A stretch of 64,000 bases of DNA from Pictodentalium vernedei (GCA_031216915.1 CM062296.1:62175084-62239083), one strand, 5' to 3'; shown: positions 22,745 through 33,482, counted from the first letter of the stretch. Notes: generated from the sequence alone by a model not told the origin. Numbers and translations are program-made.

Positions 22745-23330
22745 TTATATATCTGTTCACGTCATTACATGTACGTGTATCCCAGAAGGACTTGCAAATT
22801 TTCTTCACATGGACCACCGGGTTGCTCCGGTGGTCCATGTGATGGAAGTGTGAACGTGCCCCTGGTGCTATTTATTTATTTATTTATTTATTGATGTTTA
22901 AGGTCACATATTTATGCACAATGGCTAATCATGACCGTGACAGTTTTACGGGTGGAGGAAGCCGGAGTACCCGGAGAGAACCACCGAGCAACGACGAGCA
23001 GCTGCCAGCTCACCGACATCGTAACTCCGCACTGCAGCACAGGCAGGGTTAGATTGGTTGAAGACATGCGTACCATCGACGTGCAGTACGCCTTAGTACA
23101 CGGCGTCATCGTGCCCCCATGCGGGCAATGGAGATGAAGTGTCTTGCCCAAGGACACAACGCGGTTGCCGCAGGTGGGATTCGAACCGAGGACCCCTCGG
23201 CTTGCAGCCTGCACCTCTACCAACTGAGCCACCGCGCTCCCCCCTGGTGCTATTATGAACAGTTATAAATACTTTTAGAGTGGAGAATATATGGCGCTGC
23301 GATTTAGTATTAATTCATCATGTACGTGAA
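22745..23330. mobile_element. M2-like foldback element split by a SINE
   Basis: It contains TTCACATGGACCACCGGGTT / CCGGTGGTCCATGTGATGG and, beyond the inserted SINE, 'attatgaacagttataaata' and 'ggagaatatatggcgctgcg', which match 6640-6700 and 22650-22700. The outer termini are uncertain. Confidence 0.65.
22873..23240 (-). mobile_element. tRNA-derived SINE, full length, minus strand
   Basis: Same family as 661-996 and 38902-39267. On the minus strand it has GGTGGCTCAGTTGGTAGAGG, GGTTCGAATCCCACC and TGTCCTTGGGCAAGACACTT, and ends in (AATA)n. A perfect 14-bp duplication CCCCTGGTGCTATT (22859-22872 and 23241-23254) shows it inserted in the surrounding foldback element. Confidence 0.92.
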
Positions 23331-23363
23331 GTCGAATTTCAATAGCTATTTACGTCATTACTT

Positions 23364-23519
23364 AAGAATTGAATGCAATTTTTATAATCTTTATTGGAGT
23401 ATGAACGTGTGGGAATGGGTACAAATTATGTATGACTCCCGATGGGATTCATACAATTTGTACCCATTCCCACACGTTCATACTCCAATAAAGATCATAA
23501 AAATTGCATTCAATTCTTA
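23364..23519. repeat. Near-perfect palindrome, ~70-bp arms
   Basis: 'aagaattgaatgcaattttt' mirrors 'aaaaattgcattcaattctt', and the symmetry runs inward through 'ggagtatgaacgtgtgggaa' to a short centre at 'gactcccgatgggattc'. No protein-coding feature is supported. Confidence 0.92.
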
Positions 23520-23522
23520 TAA

Positions 23523-24955
23523 TTACATTCCGTAACTGTTTAAACTACTTTTTCCCCCACGAATCGTCATTCGCCGTTGTTGAAAATCATACAGCTTTCA
23601 GTTGTTGGAATCAAGAACTAGCGCAGGCGTTTGTTCCGTCTAAATGATACCCCAAAGACAAATAAGCTTTAATTTTCTCAACTTTAGAAATGGAAAAGAG
23701 TATTTTAGTAACGGGTTTTATGCCACAGTTGGGAAATGTCACCAAAGAAACAGCAGCGGAGTTGATCACTGCGAGAGGCGCTAAAAGTTAAAAACCCACC
23801 CAAACACCGCCCGAATTACATTCTGTCAACTGCGCTCTACCGTAAATGCGGGTCAAAGTTCAACCAAATGTATTCATTGGAAAATGAATCACATTTGGTC
23901 ATGACGTTTTCACCCAGCTGACCAATGGAAATTGTGTATTTGGACCCAAACGTATAACTACATCAACAATGTAATGATATGTACATGTATCCCAGTAGAG
24001 GTTGGGAATGATGTTAATGATCTCTATTTATTAGTATAGAATTGTACAGAGATGGGCTGTTTGTCTTCCGGAATTGAGTTACCACAACGGGGCGGTTTGA
24101 CAGGTACAAATGTGCACCTACCCTGCGCGCCATTACTTCAAAACAGTGTACAGTACAATCACAAGACGTCCAGGTTCAACTGTATCAACATTTCAAGCTG
24201 CAACTTTTTTTCATAATGCAATTAGGAATTTAAGAAATTCAATCTGGTAGGACAGAGCTCAATAAGTCAATTTCCTAGATCCAATAAAGGAAAAAGTTGC
24301 TGATTGAGAGTGCGGAAATTTGGCATTCGTGTTCAGGGTATTAAGAGACTGAACTAATTTGTACCCTGTTCCTTCACCCTCACCGATAACAAGAAGTGAA
24401 GGCCTCACTTTTATTGAGGTCGATTTGTGTGGATAAAGGTTTCGTTCTCAACAGTAGTGTATAGTGTCATGTGGGGTATTTCACCCATTTTTCGATAAAT
24501 TCAAAAACAATATCGCCAATTTTTATTGGTTTCGTGATTGATGTTTTAGAGAAGTGAGAACATCTAAGATGTACCCTGAGGAAGGGCATCGCCACTTCAT
24601 GATCACCCGCTTCAAATTAACCATGTGTCTAAAAATAATTTGCCTGCTGCTGGTTTCGGAGAATTTCACTGTTTACAGGTTATGTTCCTAGTATAAATTC
24701 TCTGTTAGCCAATATTTTTATACCAATCACCATCAGAGTGATCTCCCATCTGCATAATTATTCACCTTTCAGAATGTTGACAAGCAATGCGCAATTCACG
24801 TTAAACAAGTAAGCATTCTCTCATTTATTAATCATCTTATTTGTCAGTTCAGAAAATAAAAAAAAAATATATATATACATATACTGTTAGCGACAAAATT
24901 GAGGTCTGTGTGGTACCATTGAATCCAATATAGGGTTGGGGCATCTCTTTTTCTG
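23523..24955. other. Intronic DNA, mostly unrecognised
   Basis: 23940-24195 is the inverted partner of the repeat at 5655-5875. A TA-rich microsatellite is at 24868-24890. No exon candidate with paired splice sites was found. Confidence 0.4.
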
Positions 24956-24959
24956 AGTT

Positions 24960-25660
24960 TACGGTTCATCCCTGACTTATCTCGTAATGAAAATCAACTA
25001 TCTACACAGTTACCTCCCTTGAAATTATTAATTCAAAATAATTGTTGGGAGAAAACAAACTTATGACATCAGGTGAAAATGAAGACAAGTTTTCAATTGG
25101 TACTGTTATTAAAGGAAAACAACAGACGGATCTCTGAGGTTTCTGTTGTTTTCGTTTATTAAAAGCTATAAAAGGAAACTTATTTTTTATGTCAAGTTAA
25201 TCAGAAGCAATTACTCTACAGATAAGAATATGTATTAGTATCACACACCACCAACACTTAGTGAGTGCCCACTTTGGCTCTTTGTTAAGCGAATGTGTTT
25301 TTACAGCAATTTGAGCGTTTTAATTCTTTGCAGGAAAAAAATAGCAAATTTTACTCCCTAAATTTTTATATTAACTCTTTGAACCCGAGCAACCGCTTTT
25401 CCGGTCAGGAACATGACACGTCATACCATCATTAAATAGGATGGCTGTTCAGTAAATTGTGAGGTGGACCAATCTATATTTTCAACGAGCAGCTCAGAGG
25501 AAGCACGTTGAAAATATTGATTGGCCTACCCCAAATAATGAAAATGGACGCTTCTAATTGCAGCCATTGAACTGGCATGGGAGATTCCACTAGAGTTCCA
25601 AGGGTTAATGCAAATGCCAGTGTCTGTATTCTATGACACGATCCGCACACTGTTGATATA
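24960..25660 (+). repeat. Dispersed repeat X, copy 2
   Basis: Co-linear with 11276-11945 minus its MITE. It contains an internal foldback 'aaaggaaaacaacagac' / 'gttgttttcgtttatt' at 25112-25160 absent from copy 1, and a second one at 25450-25530 ('aatctatattttcaac' / 'gttgaaaatattgatt'). Confidence 0.55.
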
Positions 25661-26127
25661 ATGAACAGAAAAAAAACGTTACAAAACATCAAAAGATAGT
25701 GAAGCCACCGTTTTCTTATTCTCAAATGGGTTTCAACAGAAAATACCAGTAAAATGTTCTACCTGACTGGAAATTCTAAAACGGCAGCAAGAAAATGCCT
25801 GAAGTTTGTGAAATGATGCGCACATCTTTGACGCAACTTCGCTAACATTTCGAACTTTTAATTTTATACGAAATTCCCATACCTTTCTTGTTTAATTTTT
25901 TAACAGTTGCAGAAAATTAAAGGGAAATAACTTTGTATATTTCTTCCAGTGACAAAAAGTCGCCCATAGTTATCTGTCCATATCAAAACTAGCTTACTGT
26001 CACACCCATGTTGGTGATTATTTCTCTCTTAGAATTTAAATGTTGATCCTGTAAAGAGTAAACTGAAGAAGTATTTTGTTTACAGATTTTTTACTTCGAT
26101 TTCACCATTCCATGGCTGACCGCTACC

Positions 26128-26182
26128 CTACACACCACTCGGCCACCGACAGGTCTGTCGGTGGCCGAGTGGTGTGCGTGGT
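26128..26182. repeat. Perfect palindrome, ~27-bp arms
   Basis: 'cacaccactcggccaccgac' is mirrored by 'gtcggtggccgagtggtgtg' around 'aggtct'. The right arm overlaps the 5' part of a tRNA-like sequence, so the left arm is an inverted duplicate of a tRNA head. Confidence 0.9.
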
Positions 26183-26256
26183 TCAATATAGTTTCGCTAG
26201 GCGGTTAATGCCGAAGGAAACTCTTTCAGCGTGGGTTAGAACCCCCTGCCATGCCA
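26158..26256 (+). pseudogene. tRNA-like sequence (Ser/Leu type), probably pseudogene or SINE head
   Basis: An A-box-like GGTGGCCGAGTGG and a B-box-like GGGTTAGAACCCCC are spaced for a long-variable-arm tRNA. The anticodon stem does not fold convincingly and the acceptor stem is poor. A functional tRNA gene is unlikely. Confidence 0.35.
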
Positions 26257-26282
26257 TTATAAACTAATAAACGAAACCAGCG

Positions 26283-26846
26283 TACTTGATTCTGAAAAAG
26301 GAGAAGTTCTCGCTAATTTCCTTGCAGTGCATTGAGTAGAATTGATGCAATTAGTTGATGAATAGTTTCTTTATTTGTTCATGGACATGGAAAACTTATA
26401 CATGTTATGAATATTAACGCATGACTACAGTCCTCTCAATTCGTTGACATATTTGAAACACTTTTTGAAACATTTCATTTCATAGTTGAGTAGATTCCAG
26501 ATATCACTATTGTTTAAATCACCAGAAATCACCGATAAACTGAAAACAAATTATTTTGCACTTTATTCATAACTTCCATAACGGCCCGATTAGCGTTGTA
26601 AACCACATATTACAAGAGCGTCGGATCTGTGTTAAAACAAGTTCCACTTCTTATGAAAATTTGACATTGGCAGTACATACCATCTCGGGTTCTTCATTTT
26701 ATAACTGCGAATTCAAATACAATAAAGTGAAAATATTTGTTAAAAATAATTATGTTGTATTGACTGAATATTCTTTCCACAAAGCTACCATGTTTCATTT
26801 TCATAACGTATATTCTATCATTACTAATTCCATTAGTAGTAGTCTA
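26283..26846. other. No recognised feature
   Basis: A long plus-strand frame starting at 26556 runs into the following SINE and has no recognisable domain, so it is not called. Confidence 0.4.
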
Positions 26847-27212
26847 GGAGCGCGGTGGCTCAGTGGTAGACTGTTGGACTTTTATGCTGGAGGTCTTGAT
26901 TTCGATCCCGTCCGGGACGATCCGCGTTGTATCCTTGGGAAAGGCACTTTATCTCGGTTGCCTACATGGGGGCACGATGACGCCGTGTACTAAGGCGTAC
27001 TGCACGTCGATGGTGCACATGTCTTCAACCGCTGTAACCCTGCTTGAGCGGAGATTGAACAGAGTTAGAATGTTGAGGAGCTGACAGTTACTAGTCGATG
27101 CTCGGTGGTTCTCTCTGTGTACTCCGGCTTCCTCCACCCGTAAAACTGTCACGGTCACGATTAGCCGTTGTGCATAAGTATGTGACCTTAAACACCAATA
27201 AATAAATAAATA
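26847..27212 (+). mobile_element. tRNA-derived SINE with a different tRNA head
   Basis: The head GCGCGGTGGCTCAGTGGTAG with B box near 'atttcgatcccg' differs from the Cys-like head, while the body ('gggggcacgatgacgccgtg', 'gtactgcacgtcgatggt') and the AATAAATAAATA end match the other copies. This indicates head replacement within one SINE lineage. Confidence 0.85.
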
Positions 27213-27260
27213 TCAAAGAATGCTTCTATTGTCTTTTTGCAAATATTTATGCATGACCGT

Positions 27261-27506
27261 TTGAATCCTTTCCTATCGAATCGGAAGCATCCACCCGCGT
27301 AATACACAAATTGGGCAGTTGAAAACAAATATTCAAAAACATTAAACAAAAGCATACCATGTGACCCCCTCATGGGAACGAGCTCCCCGAGCTCGTTCCC
27401 ATGAGGGGTCACATGGTATGGTTTTCATGAAATTCTCTGTAGAAAATTGAAAAAATAGTATTTAAAATAATAAATTTTGATATCGCGTGCACTGAGTGAT
27501 GTATTA
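27261..27506. mobile_element. piggyBac-like MITE, class B, diverged
   Basis: The ends are degraded (TTGAATCCTTTCC and GTATTAA). The palindrome CCATGTGACCCCCTCATGGG / CCCATGAGGGGTCACATGG is intact. Both arms share the private variant ATGGGAACG in place of ATTGGAACG. Confidence 0.78.
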
Positions 27507-27571
27507 AATGATTTAAGAATACAATGCTCGTCACTCTATTGTAATTACCGTAATGTTCAAACTTTCGACAG

Positions 27572-27612
27572 TAGGTGACCTTAAACACCAGTAAATAAAT
27601 AAATAAATAGAT
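27572..27612 (+). mobile_element. SINE 3' tail fragment
   Basis: 'gtgaccttaaacaccagtaa' followed by (ATAA)n is the last 40 bp of the SINE family, consistent with extreme 5' truncation. Confidence 0.7.
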
Positions 27613-27654
27613 GTAGTCTAGTGGGTGTTTTACAATTGTGCTTCCTAAATTGTA

Positions 27655-27939
27655 TTCCCACTCCGCTTACGAGTGTATCAGAATCAAATTCGACATGTTC
27701 TTTTTGTCTGCAATTCCCAGTCCAGGCTGGATACACGAAACGACTTTTGGTCGTACATCACGGATGTATATGGCCCGAGTACTTTCCTGTTTCTAGACGG
27801 ACTTTCAGATGACGATTCCCTCTCGTTTGCCATGGGAGATGTTACAATAATTCCCCCGTCCCTGCCCAATGACGGGCTCGAGGACCAGTTATTGACAGAC
27901 TGTATCTCTTTCGTCTGTAACCTATGTCGCAACGCATGA
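27655..27939 (+). pseudogene. LINE ORF2 C-terminal remnant
   Basis: The frame reads ...QIRHVLFVCNSQSRL...RNDFWSYITDVYG...CISFVCNLCRNA and stops at TGA 27937-27939. The H-x-L-F-x-x-C arrangement matches the second half of the C-terminal C-C-H-C motif of LINE polymerases. The upstream cysteines and the polymerase are absent, so this is a 5'-truncated copy. Its clade cannot be told from this fragment. Confidence 0.6.
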
Positions 27940-28164
27940 AATGCCCCCCCCTCCCCCCCCCCCCCCCCAGTAGCGATTGACTGCTTCTTTATCAGTGCTT
28001 CGGATCCTCAATCGGTCTGTTGCTGACTAAATGCCTTTCTTTATTCCACCTGTATAATTTTTTGCCCCTGTCATGCACATATGCACAAAAATACAGTTTA
28101 CAATTGTCGTTCTCTTTTGCTTCAACTTTGTAATATATGTTATTTGATCTGATGTACTCTTCAT

Positions 28165-28409
28165 ATTTATTTATTTATTGATGTTTAAGGTCACATATTT
28201 ATGCACAATGGCTAATCATGACCGTGACAGTTTTACGGGTGGAGGAAGCCGGAGTACCCGGAGAGAACCACCGAGCAACGACGAGCAGCTGCCAGCTCCC
28301 CAACATCGTAACTCCGCACTGCAGCACAGGCAGGGTTAGATTGGTTGAAGACATGCGTACCATCGACAGTACGCCGTAGTACACGGCGTCATCGTGCCCC
28401 CACGCGGGC
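28165..28409 (-). mobile_element. tRNA-derived SINE, 5'-truncated, minus strand
   Basis: It has the SINE body and (AATA)n end without the tRNA head, stopping at 'gcccgcgtgggggcacgatg'. The 12-bp duplication ATGTACTCTTCA (28153-28164 and 28410-28421) proves insertion into the LINE 3' UTR. Confidence 0.9.
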
Positions 28410-28494
28410 ATGTACTCTTCAAATATGGAGGAAATAAAGAATCATCATCATCATCATCTACTAGACTTATCGGCTCGCGAGTTTGTACAAAAGG

Positions 28495-29060
28495 CAACAG
28501 TTAATAAGATAAATACTTCTTACTTCCAAATGAAACAAAATACAGCATTTTGATTGGCTGAGAGGTATGGCGTAACTTGCAATCCACAGTGGGGTTTTTT
28601 ACACCGCGGTTAACCACTTTTAATTATTAACCAATTTTTAATTATTAATTAATACCTTCTGCTCAGTTACGTTAGAACAAAAAAAAATGCAGGAAATTTA
28701 ATATTTATGTGCAATAAAATATTACAGATATGGATGTCATTGGAACTGGCTCATTGACATCCACATTTGTCTGGTTTTATTTATTAAGAAACTTACAAAG
28801 TAAAAATTTTCTGTCATTTTTTTCCCACAATGTAGGGTAAAGTATTAACTACACCAAAATTCTTGGAAATAAATCCGTTATCCTTGTGTTTTCCAGTGTG
28901 AATGGGAATTTACATCGGTTTGGAAACTCATACACCCTGAGGCTTTGCCTCAGGGTGTATGAGTTCCCAAACCTGTGTAAATAAAAAAGCCTCAGGGTGT
29001 ATGAGTTTCCAAATAGGTGTAAATTCCCATACACTGTGGAAAACACAAGGATAACTGATA
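28495..29060 (+). repeat. Dispersed foldback repeat R4, copy a
   Basis: Homologous to 37182-37751. Features: 'aacaaaatacagcattttga', 'ttgcaatccaca', a small palindrome 'gtcattggaactggctcatt' near 28736, and a large closing palindrome at 28890-29045 ('gggaatttaca', 'ggtttg', 'ctcataca' mirrored). In this copy an extra 45-bp arm segment ('gcctcagggtgtatgagttt' at 28989) is triplicated. Confidence 0.8.
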
Positions 29061-29485
29061 ATGCCTTCGCGAGTCACTCGCGACGATATAAAATATTTAT
29101 CTGATTAAATGCGATCTTTTGTAAAGTTGAAAAGCTACCGTGTTTACCTGAAGAGAAAGCAATGCCTCCTTACCACCCGCTTACAATAAAACATTTTCCC
29201 AACACGTTAATGACAAAATATCTGGGTTTAGTGTGTTTCGTGAAAATCAGTTATTGTTCCCGCATTTATAGCCCTCTGGCGATTGCCTTGGACTAGATGT
29301 GCAGTGAGCAAAATTTGACGGGGACTCTTGTTTCGTTTGCGTGGTAGTTACGCAAATTTAAATCTACTCGAACGGATGACAGGTTAGCCAAACGTTGCAT
29401 TTTGAATGGTAAAGTCAGAGTAACTTAACTGATAGACTGCTAAATTATTTTTCTTCGGCCTCAAGATTTGTTCACACACCTTTGT

Positions 29486-29540
29486 CTTGTTACAATTTAT
29501 GAGATAGTGCCTATAGGCAAACTCTCACAAATTGTAACAA
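29486..29540. repeat. Palindrome
   Basis: 'cttgttacaatttatgagat' is mirrored by 'tctcacaaattgtaacaat' around 'gcctataggc'. A comparable hairpin with an 'acaaattattgg' arm is at 62388-62458. Confidence 0.85.
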
Positions 29541-29623
29541 TACAAATCGATGGAGATGAAGTAATTTTACTTCCAAGATAATATAAAGGACATCCACAGA
29601 ATATGTAGCCTTTAACTTTAGAT

Positions 29624-30165
29624 TAGGGCTGTCACGATTTTTTAATTTAGGAATCGATTAATCGTCGCAAATAATCGATTATAATCGATTGATCGTACCT
29701 AGATGACCCCCATCTCCTTCTCTTTGAAGTCGATAAAAATGAAGTTGAAGTCAGTTGACCTACCTCAAGTAAACAACAGAGGACGATCCTCTTTTAGTTA
29801 CATTCAAAGCTTTGATGTTCTGAACTTTTGAACCGTCAGTGTAAAAATCAAGACCGGTCGGCAGTTGCGAACTTCGCAACTGCCGACCGGTCTTGATTAT
29901 TACACTGACGGTTCAAAAGTTCAGAACATCAAAGCTTTGATGAATGTGCCTGAAATACAAATGCTTCCAATAGCTTCTTGGGGTTTAACATCGATGTTCT
30001 TAACTCTTTACCTTTAGAAACAATAGTTTTTTCAACATATTTTCTTTTAATTATTAAACGTCTAAAACGGGATATAATTTACCGATTATTCGACAACGAA
30101 AAATACTAATCGATGTCGCCGTGACCGATCAACAATCGATTAATCGATTAATCGTGACAGACCTA
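29624..30165. mobile_element. hAT-like non-autonomous element with 8-bp target duplication
   Basis: The terminal inverted repeats TAGGGCTGTCACGATT and AATCGTGACAGACCTA continue as ATCGATTAATCG repeats. A perfect 8-bp duplication CTTTAGAT flanks it (29616-29623, 30166-30173), diagnostic of hAT transposition. The interior is a large hairpin (about 29805-29947) centred on 'gttgcgaacttcgcaac'. 542 bp, no transposase. Confidence 0.93.
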
Positions 30166-31216
30166 CTTTAGATACGTGCAGTTCATAATAAAGCCCAAAT
30201 ATGGACTTCTAGCACTCTACCAGTTAACCAGCGTTTTCATGTCTTGAGAGATTTTAAGAGTTTTGCCTTCAGAGGCTATATATATTTCAATTCCATGCAA
30301 TATTTGAATACCTGTTAATGATAAAAAACAGTTTCGCAATATCTTTTACATAGCCGAGCATTCGGTTAGCCATCTCCAAACTACGGGAACGGTTAGTCGG
30401 TTAGAGTCATTTTTGAAATGTTTTCACACTGAAGTGAATTTATTTTTTTTTGTTTCGTCACGGCTGGAATGACGTTACATTACATGTGAAAGGAACCTTT
30501 TGGTGCCAAAATTTCAGGCAACAGAGATTTTTTGTGCCAAATCTAAATTTATATTGAAATTGGCTACACTTGGACCTACACTGAAATATTTTTTTTCTAT
30601 TTAAATAAGGAATGATCGTTTATTTCTGTCTATTTCTTGAGTTGTGAACCACGAAAACAAAGGCCAAACTGTGCAAATGTGCTGTTCGGCCTTTGTTTTT
30701 CGAGGTTCATAACTCACGAAATGGACAGAAGGAAACAATAATTCCTTATAATTAAAGTTAAGGGGCAATTAATTAAAACACTCTCTACTTTATGGAGTTA
30801 AATAAAAACCAGGTCGCATTATGCTTCATGGTGTTAACTCAGTAATAATGGCATAGTTTTCTAAGTTTCTGTTTGAAATAACGATTCCTATCACAGAAAC
30901 ATGTTCTTGTGTGATTAAAAGTTTTATTGACCGATGATTTGCGTAAGTTGAAAGGAACGTCATAGGCCACGCCCACATAGAACTTCAATCTCGTTTTCCA
31001 CTTGTCGGGATTGTTTTGTCATTCAGAGCAATACTGAGTTAAATTTAATCCTGATTTTGATCATTTCCTGAGAAACTGAAAACATAGTTTGTAAATGTGG
31101 AGTTCATTACAAACCAACACGACATGAAGTTGGCTGAACTTTGTCTCAGAAAGAGTTCATTCAGGCTATTTGGAAATTAGAATGTTTTGAGTCTCGTTTG
31201 TGGGTTATTATGACCG

Positions 31217-31418
31217 GTGTAAAAGGAATGGATGTCAGTAGGAACGTTAGTCCCTCTGGACTATTATTCCGCGGAATTATAGTCCTAGGTCTAACATTTC
31301 TAGGAATAGTAGTCCGGCGGACTACTATTCCTAGAAATGTTAGACCTAGGACTATAATTCCGCGGAATAATTGTCCAGAGGGACTAATTTTCCTACGGAC
31401 TTCCATTCCTGTCACACC
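31217..31418. mobile_element. Fully palindromic element, ~95-bp arms
   Basis: 'gtgtaaaaggaatggatgtc' at one end faces 'acttccattcctgtcacac' at the other, and the symmetry is almost complete to the centre 'tagtccggcggacta' at about 31313. Copy a of R1 lacks it cleanly ('ttatgaccg' continues to 'aaaacaatgaacgcagac'), so it is a real insertion. The superfamily is unknown. Confidence 0.85.
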
Positions 31419-31482
31419 GGCAAAACGATGTACGCAGACGATTACCTGTTGCGTATAAAAATTAAACAAGGAATAAAAATCA

Positions 31483-31993
31483 CACTGCAAAAATATAGGT
31501 TCTCTTTAGAACAAAAACTGGTTCTAATCTTGTCCCTGAGATGCAACCAGTTCTGTTTAAACAGTATTTATTTCAAATCAAATAAATTTACCAAGATTAG
31601 CAGTCAATTTTAACAGAATTAAACATAAATTGAGGGGGTTTCAGCCGTAAGTTTAGAGCTTATATGAGGTTGTCTCAAATCATTATTAAGCAAAGGAGAT
31701 ATGAACAGTTGGCATATCGAACCAGTTTTGGTTCTATAGAGAACCAAAACTGGTTCGATATGCCAACTGTTTTTATCGCCTTTGTTTCAAAATGTATGGC
31801 GACTGCGTTGAATATGCTCCAAGTTTACTGCTGAATCTACTTCAGTTCATGTAATATTCTGTTAAAATTGAATGCTAATATTGGTAAATTTATTTGATTT
31901 GAAATAAATACTGTTTAAACAGAACTGGTTCCATCTCAGGGACAAGATTAGGACCAGTTTTGGTTCTAAAGAGAACCTATATTTTTGGCAGTG
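31483..31993. mobile_element. CACTG-ended foldback element (CACTA-like), copy 1
   Basis: It starts CACTGCAAAAATATAGGTTC and ends GAACCTATATTTTTGGCAGTG, flanked by CA on both sides (2-bp duplication, inferred). The whole 511 bp is one inverted repeat: 'caaataaatttacc' in the left half faces 'ggtaaatttattt' in the right. The terminal motif AAAACTGGTTC recurs as a mirrored pair at the centre (31718-31756), giving a self-similar structure. The R1 comparison confirms insertion. Confidence 0.85.
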
Positions 31994-32282
31994 CATGATA
32001 AGGATTCCATTGTTTACTAAATGTAAAATTGAAAGTCTTTTTAATGTGATGAGATAAATGTTAATTACTTTTCATGTTGAAACAATATGAGCGAGCAGGG
32101 GTTATTTTCCATTCACACTGTGCAACGTGATTTTTAATACAGACATTGGGGGCGTGGTTTAGTGCAGGCCTACATGCGTTTTTTTCTCGGTTCATTGTGT
32201 TATGAAAACAAAGAGATACTTTAGTCAATCATTTTGCCTGAAAATGCATGAACAGAGAAAAGGTTTAATTATTATTTATGGA

Positions 32283-32325
32283 GGTTCAGCGACACTTTCG
32301 ACAGCCAGGGTCCCCTCGTGTCGGA
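32283..32325 (-). mobile_element. SINE-related 3' fragment
   Basis: On the minus strand 'gacacgaggggaccctggct' and 'gtcgaaagtgtcgctgaac' match the end of the SINE at 36821-37170. Only about 40 bp remain. Confidence 0.5.
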
Positions 32326-32612
32326 AAACATTTTTACAATACAATTTAGGTACTGGGAAAGTGTCCTACTTTTTTAAAACATCACTATTCATTTTAACAG
32401 TTCTTCGACATAGAGAGATGAAACACACTATTCTGGAAGATACATCGGTGAGATATTTTGGGATTAACACCAGTGTTTAATACAGTGGTCTTCTTGCGCA
32501 TGTTGATAAGTCGAACAGGTGGTGTTAGTGAAGCATGAAATCCTCGTGTGTATGACCAAGTACTAATGGGTTCAGTATGATCAGTTTCTTACCGATTATC
32601 ATTATGACTTAC

Positions 32613-32747
32613 TTTCAGTCTCTCTCTTTTTTCGACGGAGGTGCACAAAGCAAACTATTCCTATTACACAAGCAATTATAAATACTGCAACGCCAGATAC
32701 AACAGCTGCTATTAGTGTAATATTACTGTCACTGGCCGGAGTGTCTC
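32613..32747 (-). CDS. Transmembrane exon of the Ig/FN3 receptor-like gene
   Basis: Acceptor CAG at 32748-32750 and donor GTAAGT at 32612-32607 bound 135 bp, phase 1 at both ends. The peptide begins DTPASDSNITLIAA, continues with about 23 hydrophobic residues (IAAVVSGVAVFIIACVIGIV) and then CFVHLRRKKRE, a basic stop-transfer sequence. This is the single-pass segment of a type I protein, with one N-glycosylation sequon (NIT) just outside the membrane. Joined to the FN3 exon it creates a Gly codon (G|GA). No other frame of this segment is open. Confidence 0.88.
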
Positions 32748-32944
32748 CTGAATACAAAAACAAAAATTAATACTCTAGCATTAGAATTAGGGAAATCGGT
32801 GGTGGTATCCCTTCCTCTCCAAAAAACAACATTCACCTCGATGGCAGTGATCGTGCAGAGATCTACAGTACAGACGTGGTTGACTAGTAATATTCCACGC
32901 ATGGGTGTGATGTACACGTATGCATTTACCAGGTAACAAAAATA

Positions 32945-33100
32945 TTCAGCAAAATTATAATTAATGAAGTACCGGGCGATACCCGCTGCTTCACTAATTA
33001 ATTTTTTGATGATTATTCCTATAATTAGTGTTTGAAATCTAATATTATTGCGTCAGTGGAAATATTGCCCACCCGTGGAGAGTGACCAGACTACGGCGGC
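32945..33100 (+). repeat. Foldback repeat with TTAATTAA palindrome, copy 2
   Basis: Second copy of 5165-5340. The palindrome 'ataattaatgaagtaccggg' / 'cccgctgcttcactaattaa' is decayed, and the right flank 'tagtgtttgaaatctaatat' and 'ggaaatattgcccacc' is conserved. It lies in the intron upstream of the TM exon. Confidence 0.65.
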
Positions 33101-33194
33101 CGTATTGAATTGTCTGGTAGTTTTTTTTGCCCAAGAAGCTGTCTTATCTTAACTCTATGCCCACTTCGAATGGATGATCACAGTTTCACATATG

Positions 33195-33471
33195 CACAGT
33201 TAAAACTTAATTGTGCGTAGGAATTGCGCGCATTTGCCATATCGAATGGCATCCAAAGGTTCTGCAGGTTCTCCTGGTTACTCATAGCAAACACATGCAA
33301 TGTTTCTGCCAATGGACCTCCGGGTTACCAGGAGGTCCATTGGCTGAAACATTGCTTGTGCACAGGCCATATTTACAGAATATGATAGCCTTACTATGGT
33401 CATAATGCGTAGATTAACGCGCAGCTTGCTATTTGTGCGCATTTCATGACAGGATTCTAGTTTTAACAGTA
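33195..33471. mobile_element. Mariner-like MITE, family M1, copy 2
   Basis: It begins CACAGTTAAAACTTAATTG and ends CAGGATTCTAGTTTTAACAGTA. The central palindrome CCAATGGACCTCCGGGTTAC / AGGAGGTCCATTGG is at 33311-33345. The left terminus has lost the GAAGTCCTGTC block. Confidence 0.78.
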
Positions 33472-33482
33472 CTGAATAATTA

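Larger units (their letters stand above)
27655..28457 (+). mobile_element. Non-LTR retrotransposon 3' end, 5'-truncated, interrupted by a SINE
   Basis: A coding remnant (27655-27939) is followed by a 3' UTR with a poly(C) run (27945-27968), 'aataaag' and a terminal (ATC)n repeat at 28441-28457, an end type common in LINEs. A SINE at 28165-28409 lies in the 3' UTR. Removing it restores continuous sequence 'atgtactcttcaaatatgg'. Confidence 0.7.
30598..32275 (+). repeat. Long dispersed repeat R1, copy b (with two inserted foldbacks)
   Basis: The direct partner of 521-1650. It starts with a complete palindrome (30604-30750, 'aatgatcgtttatttctgtc' mirrored by 'gacagaaggaaacaataatt') where copy a retains one arm. 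Insertions at 31217-31418 and 31483-31993 are absent from copy a. It ends near 'cttcagtcaatcattttgcc' / 'gaaaatgcatgaac'. Confidence 0.8.

Noticed and set aside
22912-23232. Conserved-looking frames of about 70-110 codons at 22912-23232, 26863-27158, 28199-28411 and 38920-39259
   Set aside because: All are translations of SINE copies in either orientation; the shared peptide (for example KAYCTSMVRMSSTNLTLP) reflects the SINE body.
31141-31490. Mirror-image proteins on both strands with PRNVRPRTIIPRNN
   Set aside because: The nearly identical peptides on opposite strands come from a 200-bp perfect palindrome, not from genes.
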